A DNA stretch of 64,000 bases from Microvirga puerhi (GTDB taxonomy: Bacteria > Pseudomonadota > Alphaproteobacteria > Rhizobiales > Beijerinckiaceae). The notes under the pieces are model-generated. The model searched no databases, was not told the DNA's origin, and saw only the letters and a list, made by a program, of their open reading frames with translations. The translations under genes were made by a program, and so were the position numbers. Below, one piece after another: positions 1 to 8,941 of the stretch (positions within the stretch are counted from its first letter, which is position 1; every line of letters begins with the position of its first letter). The stretch is taken from the NCBI RefSeq assembly GCF_020089865.1, contig NZ_JAIRBM010000019.1:31787-95786 (forward strand), written 5' to 3'.

Positions 1-390
1 ATGATGTTGATCTATGCGGCGCTCATCAACATTCCGGATGATCTCCTTGATGCTGCGACAGTCGATGGTGCGGGTCCGTTCAGCATATTCTGGTTCGTGC
101 GCTTGCCGCTCATCCTACCAACACTCGGCGTCGTCTCGATTTTGACCTTTGTGGCGAACTTCAATGCCTTCGATCTGATCTACGCCGTCAAGGGTGCTCT
201 GGCTGGCCCCAACTTCTCAACCGATATCTTAGGCACGTTCTTCTATAGAACGTTCTTCGGCTATCAACTTCAGGTCGGAAGTCCCACCATGGGGGCCACG
301 GTTGCAACCGCCATGCTGATCATCATTCTGATGGGAGTGCTGATCTATCTCTTCGGCGTGCAGCGGCGCTTGCAGAGGCAAATGTTTTGA
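1..390 (+). CDS. Sugar ABC transporter permease, MalF type (C-terminal part, cut by window edge)
   Basis: Inner-membrane channel subunit of a carbohydrate ABC importer. The visible 129 residues hold the cytoplasmic coupling (EAA) loop with the pattern DAATVDGAGPFSIFWFVRLP, followed by two or three hydrophobic segments and a basic C-terminus. MalF-type permeases are usually about 290-310 residues, so the first half lies left of the window; the ATG at position 1 is not the true start. It is 7 bp from a MalG-type permease and is followed by a MalK-type ATPase, so this is the tail of a standard sugar uptake operon whose binding protein should lie upstream. The substrate cannot be read from the sequence. 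Confidence 0.9.
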   Translation: MMLIYAALINIPDDLLDAATVDGAGPFSIFWFVRLPLILPTLGVVSILTFVANFNAFDLIYAVKGALAGPNFSTDILGTFFYRTFFGYQLQVGSPTMGATVATAMLIIILMGVLIYLFGVQRRLQRQMF

Positions 391-397
391 GGGTGTC

Positions 398-1231
398 ATG
401 AACCGACCTATCAGGCCAAGCCGCATTCTGGTTCATCTGGCTCTCATCCTCTATACCGTTATAGCCCTTGGGCCAATCCTGCTGATCCTGCTCAATGCAT
501 TCAAAACACGGCGGGCTATCTTTGCCGATCCTCTCGGTTTTCCAGACGCTCGAACCTTCACGACCATCGGCTTCGATCAAGTCTTCGCCAAATCGGATTT
601 CGGTCTCTATTTTCTCAATAGTTTGACGGTTACGGTTGTATCTCTCGGCCTCATTGTGCTCATCGGCGCTATGGCTGCATGGGCCCTGACGGAATATCGG
701 TTTCGCGGCAATACGATCATCGGGCTCTACCTTGCGATTGGCATCATGGTTCCGATCCGTTTGGGAAGCGTGAGCATTCTGCGGATGATGGTGGAGCTAA
801 ACCTGGTCAATACTCTAACGGCACTTATCCTCGTGTATGTCGCTCAGGGACTTCCCCTGGCAGTTTTAATTCTCGGTGAGTTTATTCAACAAATTCCCAG
901 GGAGCTACGAGACGCGGCCCGTTGCGATGGAGTGAGCGAATATAGAATTTTCGGCAGTATCATTCTGCCTTTGATTCAGCCGGCTATCGCTACGGTGGCA
1001 GTCTTCACGATGGTGCCGATCTGGAACGATCTCTGGTTTCCACTCATTCTGTCGCCCGGAGATGGAAAGCAAACAATCACCCTCGGTGTTCAACAGTTCA
1101 TCGGCCAATATGTCACCGACTGGAATGCAGTTCTGGCCTCGTTGACGCTGGCGATTGCACCGATTCTCGTTCTCTATCTTCTGTTCTCACGCTATCTCGT
1201 CCGTGGTCTGACGGCCGGGGCAGTCAAATAG
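398..1231 (+). CDS. Sugar ABC transporter permease, MalG type
   Basis: Second inner-membrane subunit of the sugar importer, 277 residues, the normal length for MalG-type permeases. Six hydrophobic segments are apparent. The EAA coupling loop is seen near residues 168-187 ([20 protein letters not shown]). The ATG at 398 follows a GAGGG ribosome-binding site that overlaps the stop of the preceding permease, so the two are probably translationally coupled. The C-terminus ([13 protein letters not shown]) has the common MalG ending. The MalK-type ATPase starts 26 bp downstream. Family is clear; substrate is unknown. Confidence 0.93.
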   Translation: MNRPIRPSRILVHLALILYTVIALGPILLILLNAFKTRRAIFADPLGFPDARTFTTIGFDQVFAKSDFGLYFLNSLTVTVVSLGLIVLIGAMAAWALTEYRFRGNTIIGLYLAIGIMVPIRLGSVSILRMMVELNLVNTLTALILVYVAQGLPLAVLILGEFIQQIPRELRDAARCDGVSEYRIFGSIILPLIQPAIATVAVFTMVPIWNDLWFPLILSPGDGKQTITLGVQQFIGQYVTDWNAVLASLTLAIAPILVLYLLFSRYLVRGLTAGAVK

Positions 1232-1257
1232 GACATTTCTTCGACAGGTCCAATGCC

Positions 1258-2364
1258 ATGGCTGATGTCTCTCTCCACGGTCTCGCAAAATCCTTTGGTC
1301 CCGTGGACATTCTACGGGATATCAACCTGACCGTGGACGACGGAGAATTCGTTGTCTTCGTAGGACCGTCCGGATGCGGCAAGTCCACCCTCTTGCGTAT
1401 CATCGCAGGTCTTGAGCCGGTAAGTACCGGAGAAATTCGGATTGGAGGGCGGCGCGTCAACGAACTACCCCCTGCGGACCGAAAGATCGCGATGGTTTTC
1501 CAGTCCTACGCGCTCTACCCTCATATGTCCGTCTACAAGAATATGGCCTTCGGGCTGAAATTCGCGAAAACTGACAAGGCCGAGGTCGATCGACGTGTTA
1601 GGCAGGCGGCAGAAATTCTAAAGCTCTCTGCTCTCCTTGATCGTAAACCAAGGGAACTCTCTGGCGGGCAACGACAACGGGTCGCTATTGGCCGTGCGAT
1701 TGTGAGGAACCCGAGCGTGTTCCTCTTCGACGAGCCGCTTTCCAATCTCGATGCGGCTCTGCGGGTCAATACAAGGATCGAGATCGCCAAGCTCCATCAG
1801 GAGCTTGGTGCGACCATGATCTATGTGACCCACGACCAGGTTGAAGCTATGACCTTGGCGTCCAAAATTGTCGTTCTCAATCATGGGCGCATTGAACAGA
1901 TCGGGGCGCCCTTGGACCTCTATCGCCGACCTTGCAATCTCTTCGTTGCAGGTTTCATCGGATCTCCGCGCATGAACTTCATCAAGGGAGAAGTCCAAGC
2001 TGTGTCTGGCCGCCGCTTGTCACTAAGGTTCGCAGGGGCTGAGATAGACATCGAATATCTAGGAACGGCGCTCAAGGTAGGCGACAGCGTCACGATCGGC
2101 GTTCGGCCAGAGCATATGGCGGAGCCGGGAAACGGTACAATCGCGCTGGATGGACAGGTCGACGCCGTGGAGCGGCTCGGAGAAGCGAGTTACGTGTATA
2201 TGAAGCTTGAGACCGGAGATGACGTCATTGTGCGTGCTTCAGGCGACGTGGAAGTCGCAACCGGTTCGCGCTACACGGCGCATTTGGCGCCGAAAACAAT
2301 ACATGTCTTTGATGCGTCAGGTTGCTCAATACAGGTAGAGGTCCGACCTGTAGAAGGATTCTAG
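1258..2364 (+). CDS. Sugar ABC transporter ATP-binding protein, MalK/UgpC type
   Basis: ATPase that drives the sugar importer; 368 residues, the usual MalK/UgpC length. Walker A is GPSGCGKST (residues 36-44); the Q-loop (FQSYALYPH), the ABC signature LSGGQRQR, Walker B ([11 protein letters not shown]) and the switch histidine (YVTHDQVEA) are all intact, so it should hydrolyse ATP. The C-terminal third is the TOBE/MalK regulatory domain (GVRPEHM motif). It is the last gene of the operon and ends 20 bp before a convergent gene. A specific sugar cannot be assigned. Confidence 0.95.
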   Translation: MADVSLHGLAKSFGPVDILRDINLTVDDGEFVVFVGPSGCGKSTLLRIIAGLEPVSTGEIRIGGRRVNELPPADRKIAMVFQSYALYPHMSVYKNMAFGLKFAKTDKAEVDRRVRQAAEILKLSALLDRKPRELSGGQRQRVAIGRAIVRNPSVFLFDEPLSNLDAALRVNTRIEIAKLHQELGATMIYVTHDQVEAMTLASKIVVLNHGRIEQIGAPLDLYRRPCNLFVAGFIGSPRMNFIKGEVQAVSGRRLSLRFAGAEIDIEYLGTALKVGDSVTIGVRPEHMAEPGNGTIALDGQVDAVERLGEASYVYMKLETGDDVIVRASGDVEVATGSRYTAHLAPKTIHVFDASGCSIQVEVRPVEGF

Positions 2365-2384
2365 GAGAAATGCGGTCTGGTTGA

Positions 2385-2678
2385 TCAGGTGCTGCGAACC
2401 CAGTTTATCACCGGCTTCTCGCGCCACATGCAACGTTCCAGGCGTAGTCCGATCAGGTGCTGCATCCGGGCGAGTGATTGCTCGTCCTCTGCCTCTACAA
2501 TCAACGTCAGGTAACGCTTTGAGGCCTGCATAGTGCAGTGCCCAAACTCGAATTCAGCACGTCCCTTGCTACCGGAGTAGGTTGCTGAAATGCTGTGTTC
2601 AAACTGTTTGCAGAGCTGCACCAGATACCGGTCGGGCACCTCCGTTCCAATACTGGCCTCCGACCTCAAAGCTGCCAT
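2385..2678 (-). CDS. DUF2218 family protein
   Basis: Small soluble protein of 97 residues. It shows the DUF2218 pattern: an N-terminal DRYLVQLCKQFEHSI segment, a GRAEFEFGHCTM strand, and a C-terminal ERCMWREKPVINW close. In other proteobacteria this domain often sits beside siderophore or iron uptake genes; there is no iron gene here, so no role is inferred. I chose the ATG at 2678 rather than the longer frame opening at 2768 because the extra 30 residues do not resemble the family and a purine-rich stretch (GGGGAAGAGAA) precedes 2678. It faces the sugar transporter operon convergently. Confidence 0.7.
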   Translation of the reverse strand: MAALRSEASIGTEVPDRYLVQLCKQFEHSISATYSGSKGRAEFEFGHCTMQASKRYLTLIVEAEDEQSLARMQHLIGLRLERCMWREKPVINWVRST

Positions 2679-2842
2679 TTCTCTTCCCCAAACCCCAGCT
2701 TCAGCAGTGCAGCGATAAGCGATTGACCCGGCTTTTCCAAAATGCCCTATGTGAGGAAGAAATTTCAATCAAGATTTTTTGCTAAGTTGCTCGAAAATAA
2801 ACATTTGTTATCGTTATAACGTACGATTTAAGATGGAATGAA

Positions 2843-5143
2843 TCATACCGGTGGCACAGTCCAGTTCTGTAGAAAACCTGGGACATCTTTTGCGGCCATC
2901 GGATGTGCAAAAAAGTTGCCTTGTGCCTGTTGGCAGCCTTTGGCCTTTAAGAACTGCGCCTGTTCGACAGTCTCGACACCTTCGGCAATCACATCCATGC
3001 CCAGGCTTAATCCTAGTTCGATAACAGCAAGAACGATGGCGGCGTTGTCCGCGTCGTTTTCCAGATCCTTTACAAAGCTTTGGTCGATCTTGATATCATC
3101 GACAGGGAACTGCTTGAGGTGGATGAGAGAGGCATATCCGGTTCCGAAGTCGTCGAGGGCGATTCGAATACCGCTTTCGTGAAACTGCTTAAGGGCCTTG
3201 GCGACATGCGTAGCGCTGCGGCCCATGAAAACTGTTTCTGTGATTTCTACTTCCAGACGATTTGTAGGGACATCAGCAGCCTGGAGAACCTCAAGGAAGC
3301 GCTTCGCGAGGCCGATCCAGTTGAACTGGGCAGATGACAAGTTCACAGCCACCCGACCACAATCGCTCCCCTGGCTTAGCCAGCGACGGACATCGGATGC
3401 AACCTGCCTGATGATGCTTTCGCCTACGGCAATCGATAGCTCCGGGTCCTCAAAGGCGCTGGAAAATGCCGCCGGTGTGAGAAGGCCATATTGCGGGTGG
3501 CGCCAGCGCGCCAAAGCCTCGAAGCCGACCACCCTGCCGGTCACCAGCTCGATCTTCGGTTGATAGAAGGGAACGATCTGTCCCCATTGCAGGGCTTCCT
3601 GAATGCCACGCGTGACACTTGCCTTGTGCTCGATGTGGAGGCGCATGTCTGGCGTATACATGACGACGCAGTTCCTGCCTCTGGCCTTGGCGGCATAGAG
3701 TGCAAGGTCAGCATCCTTCATCAACTCGGATGGTTTGCTGTCATGTGCCGGGAAGCAGGCGATGCCGATGCTGACGTGACAGGAGAACGTCTCGTCCCCA
3801 TGACGAATAGGCTGCCGAAGGTCGGCTATGATCTGCTCCGAAATTGCGCGAGCGCGGACGAGAGAATCGGCATTCGTAGCCACGAAAACGAATTCGTCAC
3901 CTCCCAGTCTTGCTACTGTATCGTGGTCCTGCGCCAGTCGACGTAGGCGTTCTGCGACCTCCTTCAGGAGCACGTCTCCGGCATCGTGACCGAGTGTGTC
4001 GTTGATGGCCTTGAAATTGTCGAGATCGATCAGAAGCAGACTAACTCCTGTCCCTTGCCGCTCAGCCTCTGCTAGGGCTTGTTCGAAGCGGCTCTGGAAC
4101 AGCGCTCGATTAGGGAGCTCAGTTAGTGCATCGTGACTCGCTGCGCGCCAGGATCTCTCCTCAGAAGCCTTGCGCTCCGTAATATCGACGGCAGCCGACA
4201 TGATATGGGGGACGCCGCGAATGTCCATCAGTTTGCCAGCCAGAAGAACGGTGCGGATTGAGCCGTCCGCAAGACGGATCCTGGTCTCGAAGTCGTGCGT
4301 CTGACCATTCCTCTTCAGGGCCCTGAGAAAAGCCACTCGATCTTCTGGATCGACATAGATCTCGTCGATCGACTGAATGCCCAGAGCTGTCCAGTGCGCG
4401 CCGAAATAGCGGATGCCTGCTTCGTTTGAGTCCACGATGACGCCATCCGTCCGAACAACCACCAAGGGAATCGGAACGGTCTTAAACATCGTTTCGAACA
4501 TTGTGCGGCTCTCGATGAGCTCCTGATTGGCGCGCCGCTCAGCCTGAGTCGCAGCCCATTCCATCCGCCGCAATCGGTTTGAGCGTGCAAGCACAAGAAA
4601 TAGCGCGAAGTTCAACATGATCATCGCAAGGGTCAGACCGATGACTGGGCCGCCAGTTGGTTCGGCATATAGGTAGCCCATCAACAACACGGTGCTGCAA
4701 AAGATGCCGGATATCACCGACCATTGGAACGCCGTCGGCACGACCAAATAGTAAATCGAAGGCAATAGAAGGACGACAAAGAGCGCGAGATCGCTGTGCG
4801 AAGTGACCAGAAAAGCGACGGCCGTTGCGTTGATCCATTCCCATGTGATCATTGACGCCTGGGCGTCGCGGAAATTTTTAGCTTTTTGAACCCACCAAAG
4901 ACACGCTAAGGCGATCAATATCACGATCAGACGCGCAGGGACGGCAACGTAGAAATGGGGTGTTCCCGAAAAGCGCCAGTCACTTATGAGGAAGAGCGTA
5001 TTAAGGAATGTGGAAAGCAGGAATAGCAGGCGAACATGCCGTAGCGTTTCCGGCAGGCGCTCGGCCTGGAAGGTTGCCTCCCGCTCCGGATCGGAAAACT
5101 CGCCTCCAAATGAAGTCAGGGGTTGATGGGACATTTCTGGCAT
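2843..5143 (-). CDS. Membrane PAS-GGDEF-EAL cyclic-di-GMP enzyme
   Basis: Bifunctional-type cyclic-di-GMP signalling protein of about 766 residues. The N-terminal 200 residues contain five or six hydrophobic segments. A coiled linker and a PAS domain (about 215-335) follow, then GGDEF (motif RLGGDEFVF intact), then EAL (FEALARW, VAVNLSSAQF, EITETVF, LDDFGTGYASL, IKIDQSFV, AEGVET), with the metal- and substrate-binding residues present. Both diguanylate cyclase and phosphodiesterase activity are therefore possible. The inhibitory I-site RxxD before GGDEF reads QDHD, so classical product inhibition is probably absent. The ATG at 5143 is preferred over a TTG at 5155; ATG 5134 is also possible. 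It stands alone, transcribed toward the DUF2218 gene. Confidence 0.93.
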   Translation of the reverse strand: MPEMSHQPLTSFGGEFSDPEREATFQAERLPETLRHVRLLFLLSTFLNTLFLISDWRFSGTPHFYVAVPARLIVILIALACLWWVQKAKNFRDAQASMITWEWINATAVAFLVTSHSDLALFVVLLLPSIYYLVVPTAFQWSVISGIFCSTVLLMGYLYAEPTGGPVIGLTLAMIMLNFALFLVLARSNRLRRMEWAATQAERRANQELIESRTMFETMFKTVPIPLVVVRTDGVIVDSNEAGIRYFGAHWTALGIQSIDEIYVDPEDRVAFLRALKRNGQTHDFETRIRLADGSIRTVLLAGKLMDIRGVPHIMSAAVDITERKASEERSWRAASHDALTELPNRALFQSRFEQALAEAERQGTGVSLLLIDLDNFKAINDTLGHDAGDVLLKEVAERLRRLAQDHDTVARLGGDEFVFVATNADSLVRARAISEQIIADLRQPIRHGDETFSCHVSIGIACFPAHDSKPSELMKDADLALYAAKARGRNCVVMYTPDMRLHIEHKASVTRGIQEALQWGQIVPFYQPKIELVTGRVVGFEALARWRHPQYGLLTPAAFSSAFEDPELSIAVGESIIRQVASDVRRWLSQGSDCGRVAVNLSSAQFNWIGLAKRFLEVLQAADVPTNRLEVEITETVFMGRSATHVAKALKQFHESGIRIALDDFGTGYASLIHLKQFPVDDIKIDQSFVKDLENDADNAAIVLAVIELGLSLGMDVIAEGVETVEQAQFLKAKGCQQAQGNFFAHPMAAKDVPGFLQNWTVPPV

Positions 5144-5385
5144 CAGGTCACACAAGGGTCCATTATCCAGTTAACGTCTGGTTCTTCGGCCGGTGCAAGC
5201 GAAACCTGCCAGGAAATCCGGTTAAGCTCAAGAAGGATAACGTCTTTTGTCCAAAAGGGCGAGCTTGGCGCAGTTAGGTGCCCGAATCTTGCTGACTTGA
5301 CCGATTTTCTCGATGGGGGCCCCAGAGCATAGATGACGCTTTTGATGCTCGATGACATCACTGTTTCAGCAGATACTTGCCTTTC
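5144..5385. other. Intergenic region between thiQ and the GGDEF-EAL gene
   Basis: This 242-bp stretch lies downstream of thiQ and upstream of the GGDEF-EAL gene, both on the minus strand. It should contain the promoter of the latter. I see no convincing gene, tRNA or strong hairpin in it. Confidence 0.5.
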
Positions 5386-6084
5386 CTAACTCGTAGGCTT
5401 CGCTGAAGATCCCCTATCGTAAATGCAGCTCACAACCTTAGCTGGCGATCCGTTGACGGCTACCTTGCCGTCAATGATCAGAACCATCTGCTCCGCAACA
5501 TCTGCCACATCCTCCGGTGTATGGATCGACATAATGACAGTGACATTCCGTTTGCGACGCAGTGTGTCGACAAGACGGATCATGTCGCGTCGGAGTTGAG
5601 GGTCGAGGCTGCTGAAGGGCTCATCCAGTACAATAAGCGGCCGTCCCGAGATGAGAGCGCGGGCCAAAGCAACACGCTGGCGTTGACCTCCCGACATGTC
5701 CCCGGGCTTGCGTCGATCGTAGCTCCTCAGCCCTACTGCATCCAGCATTTCCAGAACCGCCGTCATCTCCGCGGCGCTTAGGCGCAAAGATGGTCTTAGC
5801 CCCAGTGCAACGTTCTCGGCGACAGAGAGGTGCGGGAAGAGGTTATGGTCTTGAAAAACGATCGCGACGGGCCGCTGCGATGGAGGCAGGGGCAACAGGT
5901 TTCTGCCGCGATAGGTGAGCCTTCCGCATTCCGGTGTTTCAAATCCGGCGATCATATGCAGCAGAGTTGTTTTGCCCCCTCCCGAAGGCCCGGCGACGGC
6001 GCAAAGAGTTCCTTCGTCGATCGTGAGGGAGTAGTCCGCGGTGAAGTCTGGCCAAGTTAGGCGGCAATTCTCAATCGTGAGCAT
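5386..6084 (-). CDS. thiQ: Thiamine ABC transporter ATP-binding protein ThiQ
   Basis: ATPase of the thiamine/thiamine pyrophosphate importer, 232 residues, the usual ThiQ length. It has Walker A (GPSGGGKTT), Q-loop (FQDHNLFPH), signature ([15 protein letters not shown]) and Walker B (IVLDEPFSSLD). The switch position reads MSIHTPEDVADVA, with the histidine retained. ThiQ proteins are short because they lack the regulatory domain of MalK, as here. It overlaps the end of thiP by 14 bp and is the last gene of the riboswitch-controlled thiBPQ operon. Confidence 0.94.
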   Translation of the reverse strand: MLTIENCRLTWPDFTADYSLTIDEGTLCAVAGPSGGGKTTLLHMIAGFETPECGRLTYRGRNLLPLPPSQRPVAIVFQDHNLFPHLSVAENVALGLRPSLRLSAAEMTAVLEMLDAVGLRSYDRRKPGDMSGGQRQRVALARALISGRPLIVLDEPFSSLDPQLRRDMIRLVDTLRRKRNVTVIMSIHTPEDVADVAEQMVLIIDGKVAVNGSPAKVVSCIYDRGSSAKPTS

Positions 6085-7645
6085 GAGACAGTCGACTTGA
6101 TACCTGAGCGAGAAGAAAGGCCACAGTGAGGATGATCAACCCAAGGGCGGAGGCCTCCTCGAACCGGTAAGCTCCCAGTCGTTCGTAAAGAAGATAGGGC
6201 AAAGTTCGGAGCTTCGGGCCACCGAAGAGAGCGATGATCCCGAAGTCGCCAAATGACAATGCCGCGGTCAGTGCAAACGCCGATGCCAGGGGGCGCTGCA
6301 CCATCGGCCAATCAACAATTTTAAGTCTGGCAAGGCCCCTCATGCCGAGGGACTCAGATAGGCGCCCATATCGTTCTTCGGCCTGCATAAGGCGCGGTGC
6401 TATATAGCGGTAGGCGAAAGGAAGTGCTCCAAGGCCGTTGACGACAGGAAGGAGGATCAGACCGATTCTGGCTTGATCGATCCAAGGTCTGATCAGCAGA
6501 AAAAGGCCGGCTGTCAGTGCAAAGGGTGGAATGGCAAGCAAGGCACTTGGAACGAGATCGAGCAGTGCAGCCCAGCGGGGAGATGCCTGAGCAATTCGAT
6601 GATGACGCACAGCGGCACCGATCGCCAAGGCAAGCGAGCATGCCAGGGAGCCCGCAATCGCTGCAATCGTCAAACTCGTCATAAGAGCGCCGACAAGATC
6701 CAAATCGAGGATATCTGGAATGCTCCCAAGTCCGACCAGTACACTAAGAGCCAAAGGACCAAGGAACAGAAGACCGAACAGCAGGATAACGGAGTCCAGA
6801 ATTTTAAGACGATAATCAGCGGCATCGACGCGCTGCATCGGACCACGGAAGGTCGTCGCGGCAGGCGGGCGGGAAACAACTCCATGCAGAGCCAGGGCGA
6901 TGATTACGCAAATCGCGACCTGCAACAGGGCAAGCCAAGCCGCACGTGCAAAGTCCAAATCGACCTTGAGAGCTTCATAGATTGCAACTTCCAAGGTCGC
7001 CCGACTCGGCCCGCCTCCTAGGGCCAGCACGATGGCAAAGCTTTTGAAGCACAGAAGAAATACGAGGATGGCGAGACCAGGGAGGTCTGCGCGGAGGGCG
7101 GGCCAGTCAAGATGGCGGAAAATCTGTCCCGAGCTGAACCCTAGACTCGTCGCAAGGCGCCACTGCTCCGCCGGAACCAGATTGAGTCCGTCGAGCGTGA
7201 CCTTGGCTACGAAGGGAGCATTCAGAAACACATGGGCGATGAGGATACCTGGATATCCGAATATGCTGATGCTCCCCGTCCAGCCCAGGCTTTTGAGGCT
7301 CTGAGCGACCCAGCCATTCCGGCCATAAACGGCAAGGACCGCAAATACGGCCACGATGGTCGGAATGACCATCGTCGTGCCCAGAAACGTCAGGAGGGCC
7401 TCCTTCCCGGGAAACTGCCGCCGAGCCAAGGCTAAGGCGAGAGCAATACCGAGTCCGAGGGAAAGGAGTGTCGATAATCCGGCCTGAACAAAAGAGAAAA
7501 TAAGGACCCGCTGGAGATAAGGACCTATGGAGATAAGGGTTGTTCCCCCGTCGCCAATGCGAAGAAGAGAGACGAAGCCACATGCAACGAGCGCGACGAT
7601 AGCGAAGGTCGTCGCGTCTCCAAGATGAAGCTGCCTGAGCCGCAT
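6071..7645 (-). CDS. thiP: Thiamine ABC transporter permease ThiP
   Basis: Integral membrane permease of the thiamine importer, 524 residues. It is a tandem fusion of two permease units, so there are two EAA-type loops (near PAEQWRLATSLGFSSGQIF and EERYGRLSESLGMRGLARL) and about twelve hydrophobic segments, as in ThiP of enterobacteria and rhizobia. The frame opens at a GTG at 7696 inside thiB, but the ATG at 7645, 11 bp after the thiB stop, gives the start MRLRQLHLGD and avoids a 41-bp overlap, so I prefer it. It lies between thiB and thiQ in one transcription unit under the TPP riboswitch. Confidence 0.93.
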   Translation of the reverse strand: MRLRQLHLGDATTFAIVALVACGFVSLLRIGDGGTTLISIGPYLQRVLIFSFVQAGLSTLLSLGLGIALALALARRQFPGKEALLTFLGTTMVIPTIVAVFAVLAVYGRNGWVAQSLKSLGWTGSISIFGYPGILIAHVFLNAPFVAKVTLDGLNLVPAEQWRLATSLGFSSGQIFRHLDWPALRADLPGLAILVFLLCFKSFAIVLALGGGPSRATLEVAIYEALKVDLDFARAAWLALLQVAICVIIALALHGVVSRPPAATTFRGPMQRVDAADYRLKILDSVILLFGLLFLGPLALSVLVGLGSIPDILDLDLVGALMTSLTIAAIAGSLACSLALAIGAAVRHHRIAQASPRWAALLDLVPSALLAIPPFALTAGLFLLIRPWIDQARIGLILLPVVNGLGALPFAYRYIAPRLMQAEERYGRLSESLGMRGLARLKIVDWPMVQRPLASAFALTAALSFGDFGIIALFGGPKLRTLPYLLYERLGAYRFEEASALGLIILTVAFLLAQVSSRLSHAHD

Positions 7646-7655
7646 GACACCGGCT

Positions 7656-8660
7656 CTATCGGGCCGTCGCGTTGAGCCAGCGATCCACGAAGGCACGGCG
7701 GTTTTCTTGCACTTCGTCGGGCGTGTAGAGCAAAGCCTTTTGGGGCTGAATCAAATCTTGAAAGGCCTGCGGCAAACCGGACTGAGGAGTCTTGACCGGC
7801 ATCATCCAATTGCCTTCCGGCATCGTCGACTGGAAGGAATCCGACAAGCAGAAAGCCAGAAACGCTTTCGCAAGTTCTGGCTGCTTTGTGGTCCGTGTCA
7901 GGCCGGCAATTTCGACATGGAGATAATGTCCTTCTTCGAAGGCGGCCGCCTTGTACTGATCCTTCTTCTCGACGGAGACATGGTAGGCGGGCGATGTGGT
8001 GTAGGACATCACCATATCCGCTTCGCCTTTCAGGAAGAGCCCGTAGGCTTCGGACCATCCCTTGGTGAAGGTGACGATGCGAGGCTTCAGCTGTGTCCAA
8101 GCGTTGCCGGACTGGTCGCCATAAACTTTCTGCATCCAAAGGAGGAAGCCGAGACCAGGAGCACTTGTGCGGGGATCCTGCAGGACGATCTTTGGGCCGC
8201 TCGGGTTCTCTACCAGCTCCTTCAGGCTCTTCGGTGGCTGGGCGAGCATGGTTGTATCATAGACGAACGCAAGATAGCCCCAGTCGAAGGGGACGAATGT
8301 ATCGTCCGTCCAAGCGACCGGCAGCGATAGGCCTCTCAGGTCCATGTCGTGGAGCGCAAACAAGTTCAGGGACTTGGCTTCCGAGGCCAGATTCATGTCG
8401 AGGCCTAGAACGACATCGGCTTTCGTGTTGGTCCCTTCCAAACGCAGGCGGCCTAGGAGACTACCGGCATCCTCGGCCGTGACCCATTCGAGTTGGCAGT
8501 TGCAGGCAGCCTCGAAGCGCTCCTTCACAGCTTTCCCTGGCCCATATTTGCCCGCAAAGGAGCTGTACGTATAGACCGTCAGTACGGGCTTCGCCTGAGC
8601 CAGAGCTGTACCGATTACAAGGAAGGATGACAGAAGGGCAAAGACAATTCGGCTGAACAT
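7656..8660 (-). CDS. thiB: Thiamine ABC transporter periplasmic binding protein ThiB
   Basis: Periplasmic receptor that delivers thiamine or its phosphates to ThiPQ; 334 residues from the chosen start. A signal peptide is clear (MFSRIVFALLSSFLVIGTA, cleavage after AQA), and the mature protein begins KPVLTVYTYSSF, the typical ThiB opening. Further family motifs are VLGLDMNL, PFDWGYLAFVYD and MVMSYTTSPAYH. The ATG at 8660 is preceded by GGAG at good spacing; the longer frame to 8729 runs into the riboswitch and cannot be right. It is the first gene of thiBPQ. Confidence 0.94.
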   Translation of the reverse strand: MFSRIVFALLSSFLVIGTALAQAKPVLTVYTYSSFAGKYGPGKAVKERFEAACNCQLEWVTAEDAGSLLGRLRLEGTNTKADVVLGLDMNLASEAKSLNLFALHDMDLRGLSLPVAWTDDTFVPFDWGYLAFVYDTTMLAQPPKSLKELVENPSGPKIVLQDPRTSAPGLGFLLWMQKVYGDQSGNAWTQLKPRIVTFTKGWSEAYGLFLKGEADMVMSYTTSPAYHVSVEKKDQYKAAAFEEGHYLHVEIAGLTRTTKQPELAKAFLAFCLSDSFQSTMPEGNWMMPVKTPQSGLPQAFQDLIQPQKALLYTPDEVQENRRAFVDRWLNATAR

Positions 8661-8734
8661 CAGAAGGGCTCCCATGCGTAAGACCGGCCGAGTCGGCGAC
8701 AGCGCGCACGAGACGCAGATGTTCTGCAAGAGTG

Positions 8735-8825
8735 CATGCTCATTCCCTCCGCCGGCATGACCCGGATCAGGTTCGACGGGTCGGCAGCTGTGCTACCTCT
8801 CAGCCCTTGAGGGCTCCCCGTGAGA
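8735..8825 (-). promoter_or_regulatory. TPP riboswitch (THI element) controlling thiBPQ
   Basis: Read on the minus strand, the leader of thiB contains the conserved TPP-aptamer blocks in order: GGGCTGAGAGG (8796-8806), GACCCGTCGAACCTGATCCGG (8762-8782 region), TCATGCCGGCG, and GGAGGGAATG (8741-8750). These form the two-arm TPP-binding fold. About 75 bases separate it from the thiB ATG. By family knowledge, bound thiamine pyrophosphate lowers expression of the transporter; whether it acts on transcription or translation is not evident, since I see no strong U-tract terminator. Confidence 0.96.
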
Positions 8826-8941
8826 CGAACCTGTTTCTAAAGCAGTTCCAGAAAGGGAACAAGCGCCTTGCCAGCTTGGGGCCTTCGTTGCTGTGGAGAT
8901 GAAAATCTGCTTGGAATGATACTCTTGGTATGGAGGGATGG

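Noticed and set aside
8661..8729. Upstream extension of thiB
   Set aside because: It would start beside the TPP riboswitch and lacks a ribosome site; the signal peptide begins at 8660.
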